Origin: Pseudomonadota bacterium | Lineage (GTDB): Bacteria > Pseudomonadota > Alphaproteobacteria > Acetobacterales > Acetobacteraceae | NCBI GenBank assembly: GCA_021779655.1 | Contig: JAJYAF010000185.1 | Coordinates: 1-5,438, forward strand | Length of the DNA stretch: 5,438 bases | Reading direction: 5' to 3' | Part shown: positions 1 to 5,325 of the stretch, one piece after another | How positions within the stretch are numbered: position 1 is the stretch's first letter | Layout: every line of letters starts with the position of its first letter | Program-made: the position numbers and the translations under genes | The notes under the pieces: generated by a model | What the model saw: only the letters and a program-made list of their open reading frames with translations | What the model was told of the DNA's origin: nothing | The model's database searches: none

Positions 1-9
1 GGCAACAAC

Positions 10-15
10 AGGAGA
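10..15 (+). promoter_or_regulatory. ribosome binding site of the porin gene
   Basis: AGGAGA lies five bases before the ATG at 21. This strong Shine-Dalgarno match supports that start even though it puts about 22 residues ahead of the hydrophobic core of the signal peptide. The promoter lies outside the window. Confidence 0.7.
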
Positions 16-20
16 GTGGT

Positions 21-1391
21 ATGGGTGGCTGGGGCATAATAAATTCTTCTCAAAAGGACGTACGTGGACGCTTGCGGCATAGGGCTCTGTTCGGCTGCGG
101 CCTTGTCCTGGGGCTGGCTGCCGTGCCGGCGGCATCCTTCGCGCAGTCGGCGGACCCGTATAGCAGCGATCTGTTCGGCAGCTGGGGGCTGGTGCGGCCG
201 GTGCTCGCCGACCATGGTGTGAACATCAATCTGGATTTCATAACTCAGACGGCCGGCGATGTGAGCGGGGGCATGCGGCAGGGTTTCGACTACGCTCAAC
301 AGATCGGTTTTTCTGCGGATATCGACTGGTCGAAACTTGCGGGTATCCCTGGTTTCTCCACCCATATGGTGGTCATCAGCCGGGCCGGGCGCAATGTTTC
401 GGCCGACTATACCGGCGACAATGTGATCCAACTGCAGGATATTTATGGCAGCTTCAATGAGGCCGCGCGACTGGCCTTCTTATTCAGCGAAGAGAAACTG
501 GCCGGCAATGCGGTGGATATCACCGCCGGCCGTATGCCTATCCAGCTCGATTTCGATTCATCGCCGCTTTACTGCGATTTCATGACCGGCGCGCTTTGCG
601 GCGACCCCCGGGCGATCTCCGCAACCCCCGGCGTCACGCCGTTTCCGGTCGCCACTTGGGCCGGACGGATGCGCATCAGCCCTTCGCCGCAATTCTATGT
701 CATGGCCGGGCTGTATGAGGATAACCCCGCCGATGGCGGCCGCTCCGGCTTTGACTGGTCGACCGACGGAGCGGATGGCGTGACGGTTCCGGTGGAAATC
801 GGCTACACGCCGAGTTTCGGCCCCGACAAGCTGCCAGGCCATTACAAGATCGGCGTGATCCACAGCACAGCCGACGCGCCGGATTATTATTACGACGAAA
901 ACGGCAATCCGGCGGTCCTCACCGGCCTGCCGCCGCGCCAGGACCATGGCGCGACCGCCTTCTATGTGCTGGCGGACCAGATGCTGCAGCGTCACGGGCC
1001 CGGCGACGATAACGGGCTGATCCTGCTGGGCGGGTATGAGCATACCAGCAGCGATGTCTCCCTGTTCCAGAACTCCGCTTTTGCCGCCCTGCTGGATAAG
1101 GGATTGTTCCCCTCTCGTCCTAACGATACTGCTGGCATGATGTTCACCTACATCAATGTTAGCAGCCAACTGGCCGCCGCTGAGAAGCTGGAAGCCCAAT
1201 ACGACCTGCCCTATTCCGGCGGCGCTACCGGTGTGCAGGGCAACGAGGAGATTCTGGAAATGAATTACGATATCGCCGCCTATCGCGGGATCAGCATCAT
1301 GCCGGATATACAATATATTATTCATCCGGGCGCCACGAGCACGTATCGCAATGCACTGGTCGTGGGGTTGAAGACCCATATCTTCTTCTGA
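21..1391 (+). CDS. oprB: OprB-family carbohydrate-type outer-membrane porin
   Basis: A 456-aa beta-barrel porin expected in the outer membrane, where OprB-family proteins pass sugars and other small solutes. The N-terminus is a signal peptide: a basic n-region (residues 12-21, with several Arg), a hydrophobic core (about 22-38) and a likely cleavage after Ser-Phe-Ala at 41. The mature protein opens with the family-typical DLFGSWG at about 50-56, followed by a segment on a 'dead-end' strand pattern and many alternating aromatic/polar stretches. It ends in Ile-Phe-Phe, the terminal aromatic used as a barrel-assembly signal. Its length is normal for the family and no frameshift is visible. It sits 90 bp upstream of ureide-degradation genes on the same strand, so it may serve as their outer-membrane entry route; that is inference, since OprB homologues are abundant and mostly linked to sugars. 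Confidence 0.88.
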   Translation: MGGWGIINSSQKDVRGRLRHRALFGCGLVLGLAAVPAASFAQSADPYSSDLFGSWGLVRPVLADHGVNINLDFITQTAGDVSGGMRQGFDYAQQIGFSADIDWSKLAGIPGFSTHMVVISRAGRNVSADYTGDNVIQLQDIYGSFNEAARLAFLFSEEKLAGNAVDITAGRMPIQLDFDSSPLYCDFMTGALCGDPRAISATPGVTPFPVATWAGRMRISPSPQFYVMAGLYEDNPADGGRSGFDWSTDGADGVTVPVEIGYTPSFGPDKLPGHYKIGVIHSTADAPDYYYDENGNPAVLTGLPPRQDHGATAFYVLADQMLQRHGPGDDNGLILLGGYEHTSSDVSLFQNSAFAALLDKGLFPSRPNDTAGMMFTYINVSSQLAAAEKLEAQYDLPYSGGATGVQGNEEILEMNYDIAAYRGISIMPDIQYIIHPGATSTYRNALVVGLKTHIFF

Positions 1392-1408
1392 ACCCTGTGA
1401 CCGGTTGA

Positions 1409-1451
1409 AGCCGCCCAAATCCAAAATCGACGGGCCGGCTGCATTTTTTTT
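1409..1451 (+). terminator. possible intrinsic terminator after the porin gene
   Basis: AGCCGCCC (1409-1416) can pair with GGGCCGGCT (1432-1440) with a single bulged C. After three bases comes a run of eight T (1444-1451). A GC stem closely followed by a T tract, 18 bp after the porin stop, is a plausible Rho-independent terminator. It competes with the hairpin at 1432-1462 for the 1432-1440 arm. Confidence 0.5.
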
Positions 1452-1462
1452 GCGGCCGGCCT
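1432..1462 (+). promoter_or_regulatory. 12-bp hairpin with a T-rich loop, before puuE
   Basis: GGGCCGGCTGCA (1432-1443) pairs with TGCGGCCGGCCT (1451-1462) through 12 positions including two G-U wobbles, enclosing a seven-T loop. No T run follows it, so it is not a standard terminator. It shares an arm with the terminator-like hairpin at 1409-1440 and would sequester part of its T tract, so only one of the two can form. It ends 19 bases before the allantoinase ATG. Confidence 0.45.
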
Positions 1463-1481
1463 CTTCTGTCAGGGATACGTC

Positions 1482-2396
1482 ATGCGAGACTACTCACAAC
1501 AGCGAGATTTCAAAGGTTACGGCGCCACTCCGCCACATATCGAATGGCCGGGAGGTGCCCGGGTCGCGGTGTCCTTTGTCGTCAATGTGGAAGAAGGGGC
1601 TGAGCTTTCCGTCACCGATGGCGATGAGCGCAACGAGGGTGTCCATGAGAGCATTGAAGATGTTGGCCGCCAGCCCGATCCTTGCCATGATTCGCATTAT
1701 GAATTCGGCACCCGCATCGGCTATTGGCGGGTAATGGAGGAGCTGGGCCGCCATAACGCACCAGCGACGATGAACATTTGCGGCCGCGCCATTGAGCGCT
1801 CGCCCTGGCTGGCCCAGGATGCGGCCGCGCGCGGGCATGAACTTGCCTGCCATGGCTGGCGCTGGGAACGCCATGTGGGCATGAGTGAGGCGCATGAGCG
1901 CATCGCCATCGCCCGCGCCGTACGGGCGATCCAAGCGGCGAGCGGCATTACCCCCATCGGCTGGCACACACGCTCCGCCCCCTCGGTGAATACCCGCCGG
2001 CTGCTGCTGGAGCATGGCGGTTTTTTGTACGACAGCGACGCCTATTGCGACGAGCTGCCGTTTTTTCTGCAGGTGGAGGGGCGACGGCATTTGGTGCTGC
2101 CTTATAGTTTCGACACCAACGATATGAATTTTCACGGCTCGCAACGCTTTGTCACCGCCGCGGATTTCGCGGGCTATGTGATTGATGCCTATGACCGGCT
2201 CTGGGAGGAAGGTGCTGACATGCCTCGCATGATGTCGATCGGGCTGCATTTACGGATCATCGGCCGGGCGGCGCGAATTGGCGCGTTGCGGACCATCTTG
2301 CAACATATCACGCAGCGCGGCGGTGGATGGATCGCGCGGCGGGATGAGATCGCGCGGCACTGGCTGGATAAAATGGGTACCGATGCACAAGGCTGA
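1482..2396 (+). CDS. puuE: PuuE-type allantoinase (NodB-fold, polysaccharide deacetylase family)
   Basis: A 304-aa cytosolic enzyme of the NodB/polysaccharide-deacetylase fold, matching the PuuE branch that hydrolyses (S)-allantoin to allantoate without the binuclear metal site of classical allantoinases. Visible family signatures in order: PPHIEWPGGARVAVSFVVN (17-35), VEEGAELSVTDGD (36-48), ELACHGWRW (120-128), the GWHTR...SVNT loop (160-171), YDSDAYCDELPFF (183-195), LPYSFDTNDMNF (206-217) and MMSIGLHLRIIGRAAR (250-265). The last differs from the HCRLVGRPGR form I remember from PuuE proteins, but the His is kept. Length is usual for PuuE (about 300 aa). The ATG at 1482 has an AGGG seven bases upstream. 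The stop overlaps the racemase start, so the two are probably translationally coupled. A related amide hydrolase acting on another cyclic ureide is the main alternative. Confidence 0.87.
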   Translation: MRDYSQQRDFKGYGATPPHIEWPGGARVAVSFVVNVEEGAELSVTDGDERNEGVHESIEDVGRQPDPCHDSHYEFGTRIGYWRVMEELGRHNAPATMNICGRAIERSPWLAQDAAARGHELACHGWRWERHVGMSEAHERIAIARAVRAIQAASGITPIGWHTRSAPSVNTRRLLLEHGGFLYDSDAYCDELPFFLQVEGRRHLVLPYSFDTNDMNFHGSQRFVTAADFAGYVIDAYDRLWEEGADMPRMMSIGLHLRIIGRAARIGALRTILQHITQRGGGWIARRDEIARHWLDKMGTDAQG

Positions 2397-3060
2397 CCCC
2401 TTCCGGCTGCTGCTGCTGAACCCCAATACGTCAGCGCGGATGACGGCATTGGCGGCGGCCGCGCTGCGGGAGCGACTGGGGTCGGCGGTGGCGGTGCTGG
2501 AGATGACGGCGCCCTTCGGCGCACCGGTGGTGGCCAGCCGGGCCTCCTTTGCGGTGGCGGCCCATGCGGCTTTGATGGGGTATGAGGCGTTTAGCGCGCC
2601 GCATGACGCGGTGCTGCTGGCCTGTTTCGGCGATCCGGGGCTGGAGGCTCTGCGGGAAGTGGCCAGCGTGAAGGTGATCGGCCTCGCCGAAACAGCGATA
2701 CTACGGGCAGCGGCAGCTGGACGAAAATTCGCCATCCTCACCGTGGGACGTCCCTGGGTGAGGATGCTGGAGGAGACGGTTCTGCTGCTGGGCGCGCAGG
2801 CGCATTGCGTCGAGGTGTTCGCACTGAATGGCAGCGGGCTGGATGCTTTGCGCGATCAAGATGCGATGGCTAAAAAGCTGAATGCATTGGCCAAGGACGC
2901 TGCCAAAGCGGGGGCGGAGGCGGCCATACTGGGTGGGGTCGCGCTGGCCGGATACGCGGCCCGGTTGAGACCCGTGCTGGATTATGTAGATTGCCTGGAC
3001 GCGGCGGCAGCCGCCATTCAGGATGAAGCCGTGCTGCATGCGCGGGTGGGAACGAAGTGA
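2383..3060 (+). CDS. Asp/Glu/hydantoin racemase-family protein (allantoin racemase-like)
   Basis: A 225-aa protein of the Asp/Glu/hydantoin racemase superfamily. Members such as HpxA and HyuE interconvert enantiomers of allantoin or 5-substituted hydantoins with two opposed cysteines. It starts with strand LLLLNPNTS (9-17), the family's substrate-loop signature, and has Cys81 in LLACFGDPGLEALRE (78-92), the position of the first catalytic cysteine. Where the family normally has LGC(A/G)G, this protein reads ILGGVALAG (182-190), so the second cysteine is Gly185. It may therefore be a non-racemising member, a different clade chemistry or a degraded enzyme. The chosen ATG (2383) lies inside the 3' end of puuE (14-bp overlap) and gives the family length; an in-frame upstream extension exists but would run far into puuE. 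No strong Shine-Dalgarno is present, which fits coupled translation. The stop overlaps the next start in GTGA. Confidence 0.83.
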   Translation: MHKADPFRLLLLNPNTSARMTALAAAALRERLGSAVAVLEMTAPFGAPVVASRASFAVAAHAALMGYEAFSAPHDAVLLACFGDPGLEALREVASVKVIGLAETAILRAAAAGRKFAILTVGRPWVRMLEETVLLLGAQAHCVEVFALNGSGLDALRDQDAMAKKLNALAKDAAKAGAEAAILGGVALAGYAARLRPVLDYVDCLDAAAAAIQDEAVLHARVGTK

Positions 3061-3515
3061 ACGCAGAAGCAGGGGGAGTGTCGATCGGTGCGCAGGCAGT
3101 GGCGCGGTGTCTCGCCTGGCGGATGCCACCTTTTAGCGAGGATGCGGCCGGGCTGACGCGGCGTTATCTCACGACAGCGCATCGGGCGGCGCTGGATTGC
3201 TTGAGTGGCTGGATGGCGGAAGCCGGCATGACGGTGCGGCTGGATGCGGCTGGCACGCTGATTGGCCGTTACGAGGCGGCGGATCCAGGGGCCAAGACGA
3301 CGCTGCTCATCGGCTCGCATATCGACAGCGTGCGCGATGCTGGCGCGTTTGACGGCACACTGGGGGTGATGATCGGGCTTGGCTGTGTTGAGGCGCTGCA
3401 TAAGCAAGGCCGCCGCTTGCCTTTCGCGATCGAGATTCTGGCGTTTGGCGACGAAGAAGGGTCGCGGTTCCATGCATCCATGCTGGGAAGCGGCGCTTTG
3501 GCTGGCCACTGGAAT
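3057..3515 (+). pseudogene. truncated M20-family allantoate amidohydrolase / N-carbamoyl amidohydrolase (5' part)
   Basis: The N-terminal ~152 residues of a Zn-dependent M20 amidohydrolase of the AllC/HyuC type, which removes ammonia and CO2 from allantoate (or hydrolyses N-carbamoyl amino acids). The GTG start at 3057 overlaps the racemase stop. Metal-site motifs present: GSHIDS (86-91, His88), GAFDG (96-100, bridging Asp99) and FGDEEGSRF (130-138, Glu133/Glu134 as base and ligand), then LGSGALAG (143-150). Past about 3507-3515 the family match stops. The frame runs on through unrelated DNA (antisense of recQ) to a stop at 3630-3632, giving a 191-aa chimera against about 410-420 aa for intact enzymes. 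The dimerisation domain and the later metal-binding histidines are absent, so it should be inactive. Whether the original substrate was allantoate or a carbamoyl amino acid cannot be read from this part; the puuE neighbour favours allantoate. Confidence 0.85.
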
Positions 3516-3522
3516 GGAAAAC
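3507..3522. other. rearrangement breakpoint joining the amidohydrolase and recQ fragments
   Basis: On the left, M20-family similarity persists to GALAG (codon ending 3506), perhaps two residues more. On the right, read on the minus strand, RecQ similarity persists to Gly-Leu-Val-Val (codon ending at 3520), where the family continues with Ser-Pro-Leu-Ile. The crossover is therefore within about 15 bp. I see no insertion-sequence end, terminal repeat or long duplication at the site. Confidence 0.75.
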
Positions 3523-3747
3523 GACCAAACCGACCCCCGGGCGACAAAGGGCGGGAATTTGATAGCAGAGCGATTTCCCTCCCCCTGTGGGCATCAACAC
3601 GATCGCATCCTCGCCAGCGATCAAATGGTTGATGATGTTCTCCTGCTCCCCCCGAAAATGGGGGAGTCCGAAGGTCTCATGCAAAACCCGCAGCGCTGTC
3701 GTTTCCGCAGTTACTTCAGGCGCCGACCTTTCGTTTTTCGACAACAT
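3520..3747 (-). pseudogene. recQ: truncated ATP-dependent DNA helicase RecQ (5' part)
   Basis: The first ~76 codons of RecQ, a 3'-5' DNA helicase used in recombination repair and restart of stalled forks. It shows the RecQ N-terminal signature FGLPHFRGEQENII (26-39), where the aromatic/Arg/Gln-Glu residues form the adenine-sensing motif 0, and the Walker A motif MPTGGGKSLCYQIPAL (52-67, Lys58/Ser59). The match ends after GLVV (73-76), just where motif Ia (SPLIALM) should begin. The frame then runs through antisense amidohydrolase DNA to 3307, a 146-aa product. RecQ proteins are about 600 aa or longer; the DEAH box, all later helicase motifs, the zinc-binding region and the HRDC domain are missing, so no helicase can be made here. 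The ATG at 3747 has no clear Shine-Dalgarno sequence. The presence of another recQ elsewhere in the genome cannot be judged. Confidence 0.87.
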
Positions 3748-3753
3748 AAGCCA

Positions 3754-3783
3754 AATCTAACGCATAAAACCGCTCGACCGCAA
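3754..3783 (-). promoter_or_regulatory. possible recQ promoter, close to the start codon
   Basis: On the minus strand, TTGCGG (3783-3778) and TAGATT (3759-3754) are separated by 18 bp, a loose match to a sigma-70 promoter (3/6 and 4/6). Only six bases separate the -10-like box from the recQ ATG, so transcription from it would give a leaderless or nearly leaderless mRNA, consistent with the missing ribosome binding site. This is weak evidence. Confidence 0.22.
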
Positions 3784-4020
3784 TTTCGCGCGCACAAAGC
3801 TCAGTATCGCCGTAATCGGGGGTAGAACTACCGGAAGATTTGGGCGTGGTCCGCCCATGACTTCTGCCAAACATGAATTCTCAAGAAAATATTCTTGTTT
3901 GTGACGACAAGTGACCGCCGCCGAGGACGTGGCGCACCGGCTTAGAATGAGCGGTGCACAGCGCCCGTTCCGGTGCGGTGACCCTTCCTCGCCCGTATGA
4001 AAATTATGGTTTCGCTATGA

Positions 4021-4067
4021 CGGGCAGCAGCAGCGATCCGCTCCACCGCCGCTGCATCGACTGCCCG
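4021..4067 (-). terminator. stem-loop downstream of the basic coiled-coil protein gene
   Basis: CGGGCAG (4061-4067, minus-strand sense) pairs perfectly with CTGCCCG (4021-4027). A nested CAGCG/CGCTG pair (4050-4054 with 4031-4035) continues the stem after internal loops. It begins 8 bp past the stop of the minus-strand gene. There is no T run after it, so it may stop transcription poorly, protect the mRNA 3' end, or be incidental. Confidence 0.35.
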
Positions 4068-4075
4068 CGGGTAAA

Positions 4076-4681
4076 TTATTTGTCGGCGAGATGTTCCTCC
4101 AGGTTATCCAGCGCTGTTTCCGCCTCGAGATCAAGCGGTGCGGGTTCCTGCACTGCCACGGCTGGGGGAACTGCATCACCAGGGTCAATCTCCCGGCTGC
4201 GCCGGTTGCCATGCCCGTCTGCTTTCCGTTCAGCACCGGCCGACTCAGCTTGTACGGTCGATGCGCGCTGCAATTCCTTCACTTGGCTTTCCAGCTCGGC
4301 GATCCGGGCGGCGGCGACTTTTGCCGCCCGGTTGCTCTCCCGGCTTTTGGCTCTGTAAGTGGCGACGGTTTGTTCAAGCTTTTCGATTTGGGCGTGCAAA
4401 TCCCTTTTGCCGGCGGCAGTGCGCGCGGCCTTCGGTGTCTGTGTCTGATTCGCCGCCGGCGTGCGCTTGGCGACAGTCTTGGCAACCTTGTTTATGGCCT
4501 TGGCGGCAGCCGAACGGCCAGAACCGCGTCCTGCTGTGGGCGCAGCTGTTGTAACCGTCTTTCGGGCAGTAGTGGCCGGTGCCGTTTTGAGGGTGGTGTT
4601 CGTTGTTTTCACTGACTGGCCCGATTTGCGACGGGTGGTCGGTGGTTTTGTCGTCTTGCCTGCTTTGGTGGGACGGACCAT
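4076..4681 (-). CDS. basic Lys/Thr/Ala/Pro-rich protein with coiled coil and acidic tail
   Basis: A 201-aa protein I do not recognise as a named family. Residues 1-92 are low-complexity, strongly basic and rich in Lys, Arg, Thr, Ala and Pro, including AAAKAINKVAKTVAKR (58-73), much like the disordered tails of histone H1-like bacterial proteins. Residues about 94-140 form a likely coiled coil (hydrophobic positions such as L95, I99, L102, V106, then I127, L130, V134, L137). After a polar linker the last ~25 residues are acidic (EPAPLDLEAETALDNLEEHLADK region). There is no signal peptide or membrane segment. The ATG at 4681 is preferred over one eight codons upstream because AGGAG sits eight bases before it. 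It lies 76 bp after the HU gene on the same strand. A DNA- or RNA-binding, self-associating nucleoid protein is inferred from composition and context, not shown. Confidence 0.72.
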   Translation of the reverse strand: MVRPTKAGKTTKPPTTRRKSGQSVKTTNTTLKTAPATTARKTVTTAAPTAGRGSGRSAAAKAINKVAKTVAKRTPAANQTQTPKAARTAAGKRDLHAQIEKLEQTVATYRAKSRESNRAAKVAAARIAELESQVKELQRASTVQAESAGAERKADGHGNRRSREIDPGDAVPPAVAVQEPAPLDLEAETALDNLEEHLADK

Positions 4682-4689
4682 GGCCGTAA

Positions 4690-4694
4690 CTCCT
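4690..4694 (-). promoter_or_regulatory. ribosome binding site deciding the start of the basic protein
   Basis: On the minus strand TATAGGAGTTACGGCC precedes the ATG at 4681, with AGGAG eight bases from the start codon. The upstream in-frame ATG (4705) would place this site inside the coding region. Confidence 0.6.
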
Positions 4695-4757
4695 ATATCC
4701 AACATTGAGTCGAGCGAACTGGCCGTGCTTTAGCTCGTACTTTCTCCCTCTGAAAGC

Positions 4758-5033
4758 TCAGCCGGTGAGTGCGTCCTTTACTGGTTTCGCCGGGGTGAAG
4801 CCGAGTTTGCGAGACGCCGCGATCTCTATGGCTTCACCTGTTGCCGGATTCCGCCCCGGCCGCGCCGGACTATCTTTCACCTTGAATTTGCCGAACCCAG
4901 GGAAATTGGATTCCTCGCCCCTCTTAGCGGCGTCAACGATCATGGAGAACACCGTCTCGACGGCTTTCTTTGCCGCAGCCTTGTCTATGCCAGCTTCACT
5001 CATGACACGATCAATCAGGTCAGTAGTCTTCAC
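4758..5033 (-). CDS. hup: HU-family DNA-binding nucleoid protein
   Basis: A 91-aa HU/IHF-family protein that dimerises and bends or compacts DNA in the nucleoid. It has the two N-terminal helices (TTDLIDRVMSEAG at 3-15 and the KKAVETVFSMIVDAAKRG helix to 39), the NFPGFGKFKVKD hinge and strand (43-54), and the DNA-binding arm RPGRNPATGEAIEI (58-71) with the intercalating Pro63 at its tip. It ends with AKPVKDAL (82-89). The GTG at 5033 gives exactly the usual HU length and has AGGAAGAG 5-12 bases upstream. An ATG at 5111 with an AAGGG nearby could add 26 residues (Arg-rich, no family match) but is less likely. HU rather than IHF is favoured by overall sequence; which HU subtype is not clear. 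The stop is followed after 76 bp by the basic coiled-coil gene, a likely operon partner. Confidence 0.92.
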   Translation of the reverse strand: MKTTDLIDRVMSEAGIDKAAAKKAVETVFSMIVDAAKRGEESNFPGFGKFKVKDSPARPGRNPATGEAIEIAASRKLGFTPAKPVKDALTG

Positions 5034-5325
5034 TTTGCTCTTCCTCAGTCGTCTCTTCGAGAGAAAGCATGCAGCCGGCCGAATGTCACGAGAAGCGCCC
5101 CTATCTTGCATTTTGGCCCTTATCGTATTCTAATCGCAAATCGGCCAAAGCATTCGAAATGGGTAGAGTTTAGATCGAAAGGATAGGATCTGCCGGACCT
5201 ATGCCGCCCGGCCGGTTGCACGGATAACCTCACGCGCCAATACAAAGCAATTGAGAAAGGACAACTAAACATTGTAAGCGGACTGACCCGTCTCGAGTTC
5301 TCCGAGAGGATTTTCTATGTAAACA
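5034..5325. other. HU upstream region between the HU start and the insertion sequence
   Basis: About 290 bp without a supported gene. It must carry the HU promoter on the minus strand, but I find no -35/-10 pair good enough to place. One small hairpin, TCTCG-a-G/C-CGAGA with a TTCT loop (5291-5307), is followed by GGATTTTCT on the plus strand and resembles a weak terminator. A 50-codon minus-strand frame here has neither a ribosome binding site nor recognisable similarity. Confidence 0.4.
5037..5044 (-). promoter_or_regulatory. ribosome binding site supporting the GTG start of HU
   Basis: Minus-strand CTGAGGAAGAGCAAA directly precedes GTG at 5033. The purine-rich AGGAAGAG is well spaced for that start and explains why the family-length protein begins on GTG rather than the far-upstream ATG. 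Confidence 0.6.

Larger units (their letters stand above)
3748..4075. other. 328-bp gene-free interval with several inverted repeats
   Basis: No convincing coding sequence on either strand. It presumably carries the recQ promoter at its left end and the 3' untranslated region of the basic protein gene at its right end. Short inverted repeats: TGGGCG/CGCCCA (3841-3857, 5-nt loop), CAAGAA/TTCTTG (3882-3897, 4-nt loop, AT-rich), CGCACCGG/CCGGTGCG (3933-3940 and 3970-3977) and CGGGCAG/CTGCCCG (4021-4067). No tRNA, CRISPR or direct-repeat array was seen. Confidence 0.5.

Noticed and set aside
558..1424. Long minus-strand reading frame (288 codons) antisense to the porin
   Set aside because: It mirrors the codon pattern of the porin in GC-rich DNA, has no recognisable domain and starts beyond the porin stop without a ribosome binding site.
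1494..2249. 251-codon minus-strand frame antisense to puuE
   Set aside because: The plus strand encodes clear PuuE motifs along the whole stretch; the antisense translation resembles no family.
3516..3632. Continuation of the amidohydrolase frame as a genuine C-terminal domain
   Set aside because: This stretch is the antisense of recognisable RecQ N-terminal sequence, so the extra ~38 residues are junk read-through.
3646..3666. Perfect CTCCCCC/GGGGGAG inverted repeat
   Set aside because: It lies inside the conserved recQ segment encoding Leu-Pro-His-Phe-Arg-Gly-Glu, so protein-coding constraint explains it well enough.
4091..4615. Plus-strand frames opposite the basic coiled-coil protein
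   Set aside because: They give Cys/Arg-rich low-complexity translations with no ribosome binding site. The minus-strand frame has a good site, a coherent charge layout and an HU neighbour.
5121..5273. 50-codon minus-strand frame upstream of HU
   Set aside because: No Shine-Dalgarno sequence, no recognisable motif and unusual composition; it most likely overlaps the HU promoter region.
5291..5307. Possible tRNA T-arm (GAGTTC within a small stem)
   Set aside because: The loop lacks the TTCRANTC consensus and no anticodon or acceptor stem can be found around it.
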